NCBI RefSeq assembly: GCF_016464305.1
Contig: NZ_JAEIOJ010000002.1
Location: forward strand, 714,096 to 778,095
Direction of reading: 5' to 3'
Source of the DNA: Umezawaea beigongshangensis
Lineage (GTDB): Bacteria > Actinomycetota > Actinomycetes > Mycobacteriales > Pseudonocardiaceae
Length of the DNA: 64,000 bases
This document shows positions 15,513 through 23,477 of the stretch, piece after piece. Positions within the stretch are counted from its first letter, which is position 1, and each line of letters opens with the position of its first letter. A program made the translations under genes and the position numbers. Below the pieces are notes generated by a model. The model saw only the letters and a list, made by a program, of their open reading frames with translations. It was not told the origin of the DNA and made no database searches.

Positions 15513-16733
15513 TCAGAAGTCGGCCTTCTCGACCTCCGTGGCCGTCACGTGCGATCCGGTGAGGTCCCGCAGCTCGACGAGGTGCTTCTGCCGCAGTTGC
15601 CTGGCCTGCTTGGGCATGTTCCAGCCCAGCACACCGACCACCTCGCCGTCGCGCTCGTACAGCGCCGCGAACCGGCGCGCGGCGACGTCCCCCTCCACGA
15701 CCGACACCTCCGCACCGGGGGCGAGCACGCCGTGGACCTGGAGCTTGGCGTCGAACTGGTCGGTCCAGAAGTAGGGCACGGGCACGTAGGACCGCTCCCC
15801 TCCCACGACGTCGCCGGCCACCGCCGCGGCCTGTTCGGTGGCGTTGGTCCGGTTCTCCAGGCGCACCAGGGCGCCCAGCCCCTCGTGGTACCAGCGCGCC
15901 ACGTCTCCCACCGCGTAGATCCCGTCGGCGGCCCGGCAACGGGCGTCGCACACCACGCCGTCGTCCAGCCGCAGGCCGCTGCCGATCAGCCAGTCGGTGT
16001 TCGGGATCGCGCCCAGCGCGACCACGACCACGTCGGCGGGCAGCACCTCGCCGGAGTCCAGACGCACTCCGCTGACGCGTCCGTCCCGCGCCGTCAGGCC
16101 GCGCACGGCGGTGCCGAGCCGCAGGTTCACCCCGCGCTGGGCGTGCAGCTCGCCGAGCACACCGGACACCAGCGGTCCCAGCTGCGCCGCCAGCGGCGCA
16201 CGCTGCGGCCCGGCCAGCGTGACGTCCAGTTCCGCGCCGCGGGCGGTGGCGGCGACCTCCGCGCCCAGCACGCCGTCGCCGACCACCACCACCCGGCCAC
16301 CGCCGAGCAGGTCCGCCCGCAGCGCCGAGGCGTCCCCCAGGGTGCGCAGCACGTGCACGCCGCCCAGACCGGCCTGGCCCGCCACCGTCCTGGGACGGGC
16401 ACCCGTGGCGAGGACCACGGCGTCGGCCCGCAGGACGGCACCCGACGCGGTGCCGACGCTGCGCGTCGCCGGGTCCAGCGAGGACGCCGGGTCACCGAGG
16501 ACGAACCGGACGTCCAGCGCGTCGAGCGCCTCCGGCGTGCGCAGCCTGGCCCGGTCGGGTTCCCACGCCCCGGACAGGACCTGCTTGGACAGCGGCGGCC
16601 GGTCGTAGGGCAGGTGGGGTTCGTCGCCCAGCAGCGTGATGCCGCCGCTGAAGCCCTTGCGCCGCAGTGCTTCCGCGGTCGACAGCCCCGCGGCGGACGC
16701 GCCGACGACGAGGACGTCCGACGGAGTGCTCAC
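15513..16733 (-). CDS. NAD(P)H ferredoxin reductase, FAD-dependent (putidaredoxin-reductase type)
   Basis: 406 residues: an FAD-binding Rossmann motif at the N-terminus (VLVVGASAAGLSTAEALR), PYDRPPLSK, an NAD-binding Rossmann motif in the middle (VVVVGDGVLGAEVAA; the usual GxGxxG third Gly is kept), the second FAD motif IYAVGDVARW, and a C-terminal reductase domain (FWTDQFDAKLQVHG). It moves electrons from NAD(P)H to a ferredoxin for cytochromes P450 or oxygenases. GTG 16733 overlaps the ferredoxin stop (GTGA). No P450 is adjacent; the nearest in the window starts at 62741. Confidence 0.9.
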   Translation of the reverse strand: MSTPSDVLVVGASAAGLSTAEALRRKGFSGGITLLGDEPHLPYDRPPLSKQVLSGAWEPDRARLRTPEALDALDVRFVLGDPASSLDPATRSVGTASGAVLRADAVVLATGARPRTVAGQAGLGGVHVLRTLGDASALRADLLGGGRVVVVGDGVLGAEVAATARGAELDVTLAGPQRAPLAAQLGPLVSGVLGELHAQRGVNLRLGTAVRGLTARDGRVSGVRLDSGEVLPADVVVVALGAIPNTDWLIGSGLRLDDGVVCDARCRAADGIYAVGDVARWYHEGLGALVRLENRTNATEQAAAVAGDVVGGERSYVPVPYFWTDQFDAKLQVHGVLAPGAEVSVVEGDVAARRFAALYERDGEVVGVLGWNMPKQARQLRQKHLVELRDLTGSHVTATEVEKADF

Positions 16734-16930
16734 CCGGCCTCGCTCAGCGTGATCGCCGCTGACGGGCACACCTCCGCCGCTTCGCGCACCGCGTCGTGCA
16801 GGTGCCCGGCCGGTTCGGGGTCCAGCAGCAGCACGACCCCGTCCTCGTCGCGCTGGTCGAACACGTCCGGCGCCGTCAGCACGCACGACCCCCCGGCGCA
16901 GCACCTGTCCTCGTCCACCGTGATCTTCAT
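16730..16930 (-). CDS. small [3Fe-4S]/[4Fe-4S] ferredoxin (P450 electron donor type)
   Basis: 66 residues. The cluster ligands are in DRCCAGGSCVLTAPDVF and, near the C-terminus, VCPSAAI, the pattern of the single-cluster ferredoxins that serve actinobacterial P450s; one of the four canonical ligand positions is not a Cys, which favours a [3Fe-4S] cluster. ATG 16930 with a strong GGAGGAG ribosome site. Translationally coupled to the reductase gene that follows. Confidence 0.88.
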   Translation of the reverse strand: MKITVDEDRCCAGGSCVLTAPDVFDQRDEDGVVLLLDPEPAGHLHDAVREAAEVCPSAAITLSEAG

Positions 16931-17295
16931 CGTCCCCACTCCTCCGGATGTTCTTCCTCGTCGCGATCCGCTCGCCGTCACAGCCGCGACGGCGTCGAGC
17001 TCGGGCGCGGGCAGCTCCCGGCCCGGCGGCGTCGACGACGCGATCTGGTCCCGGTCGGCCGCACCCCGGTGGCACACCCCCGTGCTACCGCGCGACACCT
17101 GCGTCCGCCGTGCGCATCGGCGACGGCTCGGCGAGCAGGCCCCCCGCTTCGCCCGATCGGCCAGCAGAATCTCGATCATGCTACCGATCCTGGTCGGCGC
17201 GGTCCGGCGTTCGGCGCGATCTCCCGTCCGGCGATCAGCGGGACGAGCCGCGAGCCCGTCCGGCCGCTGGTGCGCGGGAGCGGCGGCCGACAGGC
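16931..17295. other. intergenic region without recognisable gene
   Basis: About 365 bp upstream of the ferredoxin gene. Open frames exist on both strands but none has a start signal plus recognisable protein sequence. It must hold the ferredoxin operon promoter (minus strand). Confidence 0.5.
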
Positions 17296-17301
17296 TAGTT
17301 T
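17296..17301 (+). promoter_or_regulatory. -10 hexamer TAGTTT of a leaderless gene
   Basis: TAGTTT ends 6 nt before GTG 17308; there is no Shine-Dalgarno. Confidence 0.55.
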
Positions 17302-17307
17302 GCTCGG

Positions 17308-17748
17308 GTGAGTCTCCTCGACGACGTGGCCGAACGCGACGGCTGGCGGTGCTGGGTGTGCGACGAACCGGTCGATCCCGACATGTCGGTGAACGACCCG
17401 CGGGGACCCAGCGTCGACAGCAGGACCGCCGACCGGAAGGCCAAGGTCGCCGAGCGGCTCGCGCACCGCGGGTGCAACACCCGCAAGGGCGCGGTGAAGG
17501 TCGTCATCCCCTGGCCGGACCGCCTGCACGTGGTCGAACCCGCCCCGCTGATCACCGTTGCCGGGAGGCTGGAGCGGAAGGGGGGCCGCGAGATGGTGGC
17601 CCGTTGTCCGACCAGACAGGACGCCGCAGAGGCGGCGGACTGGCTGGTGGACCGGTTCTCCCGACTGGTGCCGGGGCTGCCGGTGACCGCCGGCGTCGAG
17701 GCGGGCGGCGGCCAGTTCCTCGTCGTCCTGGCCACCGGCCGCCGCTGA
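17308..17748 (+). CDS. hypothetical protein with degenerate HNH-like zinc motif
   Basis: 146 residues. The N-terminus has paired zinc ligands CWVC (C15, C18) and H53-x2-C56-N57 in LAHRGCNTRKG, the frame of an HNH nuclease zinc site. The catalytic His dyad normally found in a PxxDH segment is replaced by PSVDSRT, so nuclease activity is doubtful. The C-terminal half (AAEAADWLVDRFSRLVPG and GGGQFLVVLATGRR) is not recognised. Leaderless start from the TAGTTT -10. It ends just where a transposase relic begins. Confidence 0.6.
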   Translation: MSLLDDVAERDGWRCWVCDEPVDPDMSVNDPRGPSVDSRTADRKAKVAERLAHRGCNTRKGAVKVVIPWPDRLHVVEPAPLITVAGRLERKGGREMVARCPTRQDAAEAADWLVDRFSRLVPGLPVTAGVEAGGGQFLVVLATGRR

Positions 17749-17945
17749 GCGCGCCGCGCTGGCGCTGCGGCACGAGGTCGCCGCGCCGCGCCGGAGCAGT
17801 CCCGGACCGCGGTCGCGGTGGGCCGAGCGCGCGGTGCTCGCCGCGTCGACGCGCCAGCTGCGCGAGCACCGGCCGGTGACACCCGGCGCCCGATCACGAG
17901 GAGCCTGACCCGCCCGAACAGGCCCGGCACTGCGGCACTGCGGCG
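17747..17945 (+). pseudogene. relic of a DDE transposase (N-terminal fragment, frameshifted)
   Basis: Frame 17747-17908 reads LALRHEVAAPRR, then WAERAVLAAS and LREHRPVTPG before a stop. This matches the start of the actinobacterial integrase-type transposases that read LALRHEVAVLRR, W-x-DRAVLAAL and LVTP. The continuation RSLTRPNRPG (typical R-W-TYPNRPG) sits in another frame from about 17896. The catalytic core is absent and no inverted repeats were seen, so it is a non-mobile remnant. Confidence 0.65.
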
Positions 17946-17956
17946 AGCACACCCGC

Positions 17957-19633
17957 TCAGCACCGGGGCAGCGGCTCCCCCTGCCGGACCTCGACGCTGC
18001 GCACCCGCCCCGGCTCCGAATCCGAATCCGAATCCGAATCCGGTGCCAGGGGGCACACGTGGACGACGGGCGGGCCGTCACCGGTCCGGTTTCCGCTGTT
18101 GTCGAAGGTGATCGGGCCTCCAGCGCCGAGCACCGCCTGGTCGGGCGCGGAGAATCCGCTGATCGCGGTGTTGACCTCGCTGCGGTGCACCGCCTGCCCG
18201 GTGGGCAGGGTGCGCAGGGCCGCCGCGACGGTGGTCATCGCGTCGTAGGCGTTGACCGCCCAGCCCGCGTCGATGTGGGAGGGGTCGAAACCCGAGTCGG
18301 TGAAGACCTGCTCGAACTCGGTGAAGCCGGGGTTGTGCGGTCCCGCCTTGTCCGCGCCGCCGACCAGGGTCGACAGCAGCCGTACCCGGCCGTCGCGGTA
18401 GCTGGCCGAGCCGAGTGCCTTCACCCGCAGGTCCTCCAGCACCGGGTTCAACTCCCTGGCGCGCAGCCGCTGGCCGTCGGACGTGCTCAGCACCGTGACC
18501 GAGGACGCCGCGCACTGCCCGCTGGCGTACGCCTCGTCCAGGCTGAACAGGAAGCGGGCCAGGTCGAGACCGCGGGCGATGTAGGCCACCGTGACCTCGC
18601 CCGCCACCCCGCACACCCGCCGTGCGGTCTGCGGAACGGTGCTCGACTCGCCGGGGTCGAACTTCACCTCGGTGATGTCGCCGCCGAACTCGCGCTGCAT
18701 CATCGGCAGTGCGGTGCACGTGTAGGGATCGGAACCGCCGGTCGGCACCATGATGAACGCCGGCCGCTGGGGCGCTGCCGCGCCGAGCCTGCTGATCTGC
18801 ACGGCGTTGCGGAACGCCACCCGGTAGTAGTGGTCACGACCGATGCCGGCCGAGTAGTCCCGCTCGCACGAGCGGAAGTCCGGCTGGTCCTCGCGCGACC
18901 CGCTCTGGTCGAACCCACCGGCGGTGATCAGGTCCGACACCATCGGCAGCTTCGCCCCGGCGAACAGGTCGGCCGTCCGGGCGGACTGCTCGTCGCTCAG
19001 CCCGATGCCGGCCACCGCCACCACCTCGGGCCGCTCGGCCAACTTCCGGGCGACCTCGACCGGCGCGTCCGAGGTGCCGTAGGCACCGATGTTGCCGACC
19101 AGCAACCGCACCGGGTGCAGGCAGCCGGTGCCGTTGGCACGCCTCTGACCCGCGGCCACGCCCTCCAGTTCGTGCACGGCACGAGCACCGGCGTACTGGT
19201 CGGTCATGGTCAGCAGCACGCCGACGGTCACCGCGACGCCCTCGGCGTCGCACTGCTCGGCCGCCGACCGGTTCTGCTGGTCGATCACCCGCATCACCTG
19301 CTCGAAGGCGGGCAGCTCGAACGCGTAGGGGCCCTGGGTGAGGCCGACGCACTCGTCACCGGACTGCCACACCTCGGGCCCCGGCCAGCCGTCCTTGCAC
19401 CGGACGTGGTCGGCGACGGTCCCCGCGTACCGCGCCACCAGCGCGGTCGTGGCCACCAGCAGCACGACCAGACAGAGCCGGATCCAGTCGGTCCAGCGCT
19501 TGGGCCAGCGTCCCCTCCTGGGGATGAAGCCCCAGTGGTACCGCTTCGGTTCGCCGGTGGTCACCACGCGATCGCCCCGGCGCCGTGGCAGCGGCGCGCG
19601 CGTTCCGGAGCGCCTCGGTTCGCCGGCGGTCAC
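17957..19633 (-). CDS. membrane-anchored type I periplasmic binding protein (partner of NTPase)
   Basis: 558 residues from GTG 19633, or 535 from GTG 19564. A short Arg-rich cytosolic tail is followed by one membrane anchor (WIRLCLVVLLVATTALVARY) and a type I periplasmic-binding (branched-chain amino acid receptor-like) fold: GVLLTMTDQYAG, VRLLVGNIGAYG, VVAVAGIGLSDEQSARTADL, AKLPMVSDLITAGGF, YYRVAFRNAVQ, GWAVNAYDAMTTVAAAL. No permease genes are near; instead the gene overlaps by 4 nt (GTGA) the stop of a STAND-like NTPase, suggesting a sensor role rather than transport. The C-terminus carries a (DS)4 run from a hexanucleotide repeat. The N-terminus is repeated by a 69-bp tandem duplication, so two GTG starts in identical context exist. 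Confidence 0.82.
   Translation of the reverse strand: MTAGEPRRSGTRAPLPRRRGDRVVTTGEPKRYHWGFIPRRGRWPKRWTDWIRLCLVVLLVATTALVARYAGTVADHVRCKDGWPGPEVWQSGDECVGLTQGPYAFELPAFEQVMRVIDQQNRSAAEQCDAEGVAVTVGVLLTMTDQYAGARAVHELEGVAAGQRRANGTGCLHPVRLLVGNIGAYGTSDAPVEVARKLAERPEVVAVAGIGLSDEQSARTADLFAGAKLPMVSDLITAGGFDQSGSREDQPDFRSCERDYSAGIGRDHYYRVAFRNAVQISRLGAAAPQRPAFIMVPTGGSDPYTCTALPMMQREFGGDITEVKFDPGESSTVPQTARRVCGVAGEVTVAYIARGLDLARFLFSLDEAYASGQCAASSVTVLSTSDGQRLRARELNPVLEDLRVKALGSASYRDGRVRLLSTLVGGADKAGPHNPGFTEFEQVFTDSGFDPSHIDAGWAVNAYDAMTTVAAALRTLPTGQAVHRSEVNTAISGFSAPDQAVLGAGGPITFDNSGNRTGDGPPVVHVCPLAPDSDSDSDSEPGRVRSVEVRQGEPLPRC
18015..18042 (-). repeat. hexanucleotide microsatellite in coding sequence
   Basis: Four and a half copies of TCCGAA on the plus strand, encoding alternating Asp-Ser near the C-terminus of the binding protein. 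Unit changes would lengthen or shorten the tail without frameshift. Confidence 0.85.
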
Positions 19634-19675
19634 CACGCGATCACCCCGGTGCCGTGGCGGCGGCGCGCGCGTTCC
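19546..19675 (-). repeat. 69-bp in-frame tandem duplication across a gene junction
   Basis: Two 61-bp segments (19546-19606 and 19615-19675) differ at only 4 positions and are offset by 69 bp, exactly 23 codons. The unit contains the end of the NTPase frame, the overlapping TGGTGACC stop/start and the first codons of the binding protein. Copy 19615-19675 holds the present NTPase stop. Confidence 0.9.
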
Positions 19676-21540
19676 AGCAGAGGGCCCGAGTCGAGCGCCA
19701 CCTCGGACAGCTGCGCGTAGGCCTGTCTGGCGGTGTCGTGGAAGGTGCTCAGCGCGTCCTCCTCGGTCCAGCAGGGGTCGTAGCAGGCCGCCGGAACGAC
19801 GCCGAGGAGCCGGTAGGCGTGCCCCACCGGCGTCTTCGGCCGGCCCACGCCCCGCACCACGTCGACGTCGCGCTCCCGCGGGTCGGGGTCCTCGGTGATC
19901 ACGTCGAACCGGGCCAGCCACTGGTCGGTGGGCAACACGCGCAGCAGTTCGACCAGCTGCGCGGCCACGGCGTCGCGGTCGCCGAGCAGCCGGGCGTGCC
20001 GCAGCTCGGCGGTCTTGTCGTGGGCGCTGGCGCGCAGGCGGCCGAACAGCGCGGTCCAGCGGTCCGGGTCGTCGGCCAGTGCTCGCAGTCCCAGGTACCG
20101 GGCCAGCGGGTGCAGTCGGTCCGTCGGGCCGGGACCGGTCCACAGCGTCGGGTGGGTGAACAGCGGCGAGTCGAGGGTGATCGGGTCGGGCAGCAGGTCC
20201 GCCAGCCCCTGCGCCTCCAGCCGGTCGCGGGCTGCGGACAACGTGACCAGGGCGTCGAGGAGCGAATCGGGCCTGCCCCGGTGACCTCGCACGAACGGGC
20301 GCAGCAGGTGCCGGTGCGCCGGCACACCGGGGGTGGGTCCGTCGCTGCGCAGCAGCCGGTCGAAGTCGTGCACGAGCGCGGGTTCGTCGTGCAGGCGGCG
20401 CAGCACGTAGCTGGTGGACTCCGGGTGACCACGGGTCAGCCCGTGCACGACCCCGGCCACCGTCGCACCGGCGAGGTCGTTGGGCCAGAAGTGGTTCTTG
20501 GTCAGGTTCTCCACATCGGTCAGCCGCAGGTCTTCGGACAGCACGCGCAGCCACGTGCCGGCCGGCTCGGTGGCCGCCGCCTCGGACTCGGCGACCACCG
20601 CGGGCGCGGGCAATCCGCCCGCCAGCTCGCGGACCAGCACTCCGCCGCTGGTCGTGACGAGGGTCAGCGGGTCGGGGCCGGTGCCGCCGTGGGTGTCGGC
20701 GAGCGCACGCCGGGCGCGCAGCAGTGCGGTGGTGAACGCTGCCGCGGCCGGGGAGTCGCCGTCGTCGAGCAGCACCAGGACGTTCCAGGGCCGGTCGGTC
20801 AGGCCGGTCACGCTGTGCCGCAGGTCGGCCAGCAGGGCGCCGGCGAGCAGGTCGTCCACCTCGCGGCGCAGCGCCGGCTCCTCCTTGTGGGCCCGATCGC
20901 CGAGCTGGATCAGCACCTGCTCCCCGTTGTGCGGCAGACCCTGGTCCTGGTGGCCGAACCAGTCCAGCGCCTCGCCGCTCCAGGTGAGCCTGGTGCCGCG
21001 CCTGGACCTGCGCAGCCGGTCCACGACCACCTCCGCGGCACGCGCGACCAGCGTCGGCAGCACCGCCGCGAGCCCGGCGGGCACCAGGTTCGCCACGAGG
21101 CCGACACCGCCTTCGAGAAGGCCGTGGACGAGCTTGGTCAACGCATCCCGATCCCGGTACCGGTTGATCGCCTCGCGCAGCTTGGCGAGGGAGTCGCCGG
21201 GGTCGATGCCACCGAGTTCGGCGCCGATGGCGATCTCGGCCAGCAGCACGCGCTCGAAGACGAGCCGGTAACCGGGGGCGTCGGCGACGCTCAGACCGAG
21301 CATGGTGGCGGCGAGGACGGGACGCACGGCGCGGTTCTCGTCGCTCTTGAGCCTGCCGGGGCTCACGAGAGCGGTGGCCGTGCGGTGCTGCCACTTCTTC
21401 TGGGCGTGGTGCAGCAGCGTGGTGCGACCCGAGCCACCACACCCCTCGACCACGAGAACCGGCCGGTTGCCGGCACCGGATGCCTCGGTCAACCGGTCGA
21501 CCAGGGTGACCAGGCCGTTGCGTCCGACGAACACTCGCAT
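19630..21540 (-). CDS. STAND-like P-loop NTPase, 636 aa
   Basis: N-terminal FVGRNGLVTLVDRL resembles the lead-in of STAND ATPases. The P-loop is GCGGSGRTT (residues 33-41), with Arg39 in the usual Lys position. A Walker B-like VLVLLDD lies at about 260-270, and a TTSGGVLVRELAG sensor-like stretch follows. The C-terminal half is helical and Leu/Arg-rich (LHPLARYLGLRALADDPDRW), as in STAND helical domains. There is a hydrophobic patch LVANLVPAGLAAVLPTLVARA (~145-165) but no clear membrane topology. ATG 21540 with a GAGGGGG ribosome site; AT-rich TATATA-type sequence about 35 bp upstream is a likely promoter. Co-transcribed with the membrane-anchored binding protein. Function unknown; signal transduction or self/non-self sensing is inference. 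Confidence 0.75.
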   Translation of the reverse strand: MRVFVGRNGLVTLVDRLTEASGAGNRPVLVVEGCGGSGRTTLLHHAQKKWQHRTATALVSPGRLKSDENRAVRPVLAATMLGLSVADAPGYRLVFERVLLAEIAIGAELGGIDPGDSLAKLREAINRYRDRDALTKLVHGLLEGGVGLVANLVPAGLAAVLPTLVARAAEVVVDRLRRSRRGTRLTWSGEALDWFGHQDQGLPHNGEQVLIQLGDRAHKEEPALRREVDDLLAGALLADLRHSVTGLTDRPWNVLVLLDDGDSPAAAAFTTALLRARRALADTHGGTGPDPLTLVTTSGGVLVRELAGGLPAPAVVAESEAAATEPAGTWLRVLSEDLRLTDVENLTKNHFWPNDLAGATVAGVVHGLTRGHPESTSYVLRRLHDEPALVHDFDRLLRSDGPTPGVPAHRHLLRPFVRGHRGRPDSLLDALVTLSAARDRLEAQGLADLLPDPITLDSPLFTHPTLWTGPGPTDRLHPLARYLGLRALADDPDRWTALFGRLRASAHDKTAELRHARLLGDRDAVAAQLVELLRVLPTDQWLARFDVITEDPDPRERDVDVVRGVGRPKTPVGHAYRLLGVVPAACYDPCWTEEDALSTFHDTARQAYAQLSEVALDSGPLLERARRRHGTGVIAW

Positions 21541-21982
21541 CCCCCCTCGCCGTGAATCAGAAACTTATATACGGAAATGCGGCCGAGGGAGTTCGACTTC
21601 ACCGAGAACAGCCGTGAACACACGCCAACGGGCGAACACATCACCCGTTCGCCGTGCTCGTGACAGCCACCGCGGGTGCGGACCACGTCAGAACGACGAC
21701 GAAACGGGGATCGCCACAATGACACGTCGGCGAGAAACCGCACGAAGGCGGTGTCGACGCGCGTCCGAAGAATCCGCGACAACGGTGTGCGAGCCTCCCG
21801 GCCGAGCGCGATCGCGGAACGCCGCTCGGGCGAGCGCGGCGGCCAGGACACCGGGGTGACGAGCCGTTCGTTCACCGAGGGAGTCGCGCGGCCGCGACGA
21901 GCACCACCACGCCGCTCGAACTGCACGGAGTGCGGTGCGGACGACCGCTCCACGATCGTTCGCTCTCCGTCTTCTCCCACCA
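21541..21982. other. promoter region of the NTPase gene and gene-free spacer
   Basis: AT-rich stretch 21557-21580 (TTATATA on the plus strand) reads as a -10-rich promoter for the minus strand. The rest has open frames of Arg-rich, biased composition on both strands with no recognisable protein. Confidence 0.5.
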
Positions 21983-22026
21983 ACGCAGAACGGCCCGCCG
22001 GTGGTGTTCACCGACGGGTCGTCTGA
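21983..22026 (-). terminator. diverged copy of the tRNA-Val terminator (left direct repeat)
   Basis: 21983-22018 is identical over 36 bp to 48318-48353, the terminator just 3' of the intact tRNA-Val. The right stem arm differs after that point (GTCGTCT instead of GCCGTTCT), so the hairpin is weaker here. Confidence 0.8.
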
Positions 22027-22041
22027 GCGGTGTGCACAACG

Positions 22042-22091
22042 GGTGGGCGTCACCGGGATCGAACCAGCACCCCCACCGCGTCAAATGTGGA
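22042..22091 (-). pseudogene. tRNA-Val 3'-half relic
   Basis: On the minus strand this carries the anticodon-side, variable, T-arm (GGTTCGATCCCGG) and acceptor 3' strand of a tRNA-Val, in the same order and spacing from the terminator copy as in the intact gene at 48380-48451. The 5' half is replaced by unrelated sequence. It cannot fold as a tRNA and is read as a duplicated attachment-site remnant. Confidence 0.7.
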
Positions 22092-22177
22092 CCAGCGAGC
22101 CTGGAGAACCGAGAAACACCGGTCGCTCTGGTCGAAGGGGCGCGTTGAACGCGGACGGGGGGGCCGAGCCGTGGTCG

Positions 22178-22570
22178 TCAGGGCCGGGCAGGCCGCTCGG
22201 TCTGCCTCCGCTCGAGGCTGTCGGAGAGCTTGAGCCAGACGACGCCGGCGATGATCACGGTGAGCCACAGGGCCTTGGCCGGGGTGAGGGTCTCGCCGAA
22301 GAAGACGGGGCCCAGCAGCGCGGCGCCGACGGCGCCGATGCCGGCCCAGACGGCGTAGCCGATGCCCACGTCGATGGTGCGCAGGGCGAGGCTGAGGGCG
22401 AAGAGCGTCAGGAGGAAGAAGACGACCGCGACGAGCGACCAGGACAGCACGGTGAAGCCCTGGCTGCCTCCGACGGCGAGGGCGTAGCCGACCTCGAAGG
22501 CTCCGGCGAGGAGGAGCACGAGCCACGCTCGTGCCCGGTCGCTGTGGGCGGTGGCGGTTTCACTGGACAT
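22178..22570 (-). CDS. small multidrug resistance (SMR) transporter subunit
   Basis: 130 residues, four membrane helices. SMR features: the membrane Glu in LAGAFEVGYALAVG (helix 1), AVWAGIGAVGAALLG (helix 3) and a short C-terminal tail after helix 4. It lies in tandem with a second SMR gene (22636), as for heterodimeric pairs such as EbrAB/YkkCD. ATG 22570 follows GGAGGAA. Substrates are probably cationic drugs or guanidinium-type compounds, driven by proton antiport. Last gene of an operon led by a DsbA-like protein. Confidence 0.85.
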   Translation of the reverse strand: MSSETATAHSDRARAWLVLLLAGAFEVGYALAVGGSQGFTVLSWSLVAVVFFLLTLFALSLALRTIDVGIGYAVWAGIGAVGAALLGPVFFGETLTPAKALWLTVIIAGVVWLKLSDSLERRQTERPARP

Positions 22571-22635
22571 GCGAGTTCCTCCGTCGGGATCGGTTTCGGC
22601 GAGGTGCTGCGGTGCGGGGTCGGCGGGCCGGGTCA

Positions 22636-22956
22636 TCACACCGCTCCGCTGAGTTGGAGACCGACGACCCCGACGATGACGGCGACGATGCCGAGGAGCT
22701 TGCGCCAGCCGAGACGTTGTCCGAAGAAGAGGGCACCGAGAACGACGATCCCGACGCCCGCGACGGAGGTCCAGATCGCGTAGCCGACGCCGACGTCGAA
22801 GGTCAGCAGCGCCAGGCTGAGGAGGTAGGTGGCGATGCCGCCGCTGACCAGCGTGGCGGCGGTCCAGGCGGGTCGGGTGAAGCCCTGAGCCTTGCCGGCG
22901 GCGATGGCGACGGCGATCTCGAAGACGACGGCGATGCCGAGGTAGAACCAGTGCAC
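22636..22956 (-). CDS. small multidrug resistance (SMR) transporter subunit
   Basis: 106 residues, four helices. Start VHWFYLGIAVVFEIAVAIAA contains the essential helix-1 Glu; GVGYAIWTSVAGVGIVVLGA is the helix-3 packing motif. GTG 22956 with AAAGGA upstream. It pairs with the longer SMR protein downstream, and inverse topology of two unequal subunits is the family expectation. Confidence 0.85.
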   Translation of the reverse strand: MHWFYLGIAVVFEIAVAIAAGKAQGFTRPAWTAATLVSGGIATYLLSLALLTFDVGVGYAIWTSVAGVGIVVLGALFFGQRLGWRKLLGIVAVIVGVVGLQLSGAV

Positions 22957-22982
22957 GGCGGATGTCCTTTCGGTGAGGTGAG

Positions 22983-23477
22983 TCACGAGCGGGTGGTGTG
23001 TTCGGAGCGGTGCAGGTCGCGGTACCGGGTGAAGGGGACGAGGCCCCGCTCCACGGGGAGGTGCTGGGCCGTCGCCGCGAGGGGCGATCGGTCGGTGTCG
23101 TCGGCGGCGTAGCCGGCCCTGTAGTCGAAGCCCCACTCGGCGGCGGTGTCGCGGCTCACGGCGAAGCACACGGCGGCGATGCCGTGGTGGGCGGCGACGC
23201 GGTAGCACAGAGCACACGGCTCTCCCGTCGCGAGGAGCGTGACTCCCCGCAGGCCGGAGCGACCGCGGGCCTGGACGGCATCGCGCATGGCGGTGATCTC
23301 CGCGTGGGCCGTGGGGTCGCCGGTCTCGCGGACGAGGTTCACGCCGGGGTCGGAGACCCAGCCGTCGTCGGCGACGAGCAGGCCGACGAAGGGAATCCCT
23401 CCGGACTCCACGTGGCGGACGCCGACCTCCACGGCGTCGGCCATCAGGGTCCTGAGTCGTGCCGTGTCCGCGGTCAT
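22983..23477 (-). CDS. cytidine/guanine-deaminase-fold nucleoside deaminase
   Basis: 164 residues. Zinc and catalytic motifs: H58-A-E60 in TAHAEITAMRDA and P87-C88-A-L-C91 in TGEPCALCYRVA, the HAE...PCxxC set of the guanine/cytosine/tRNA-adenosine deaminase superfamily. It probably deaminates a free base or an amino-heterocycle. ATG 23477 overlaps the DsbA-like stop (ATGA). An amino-group hydrolase beside two SMR pumps and a MerR regulator suggests detoxification of a cationic compound; that is inference. Confidence 0.8.
   Translation of the reverse strand: MTADTARLRTLMADAVEVGVRHVESGGIPFVGLLVADDGWVSDPGVNLVRETGDPTAHAEITAMRDAVQARGRSGLRGVTLLATGEPCALCYRVAAHHGIAAVCFAVSRDTAAEWGFDYRAGYAADDTDRSPLAATAQHLPVERGLVPFTRYRDLHRSEHTTRS

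Noticed and set aside
17308..17748. An active HNH homing endonuclease
   Set aside because: The zinc Cys and the CN motif are present but the catalytic His-containing segment is replaced by PSVDSRT, and it has no intron or intein context.
22042..22113. A functional tRNA-Val gene
   Set aside because: Only the 3' half matches; the D-arm and 5' acceptor strand are not there, so no cloverleaf can form.
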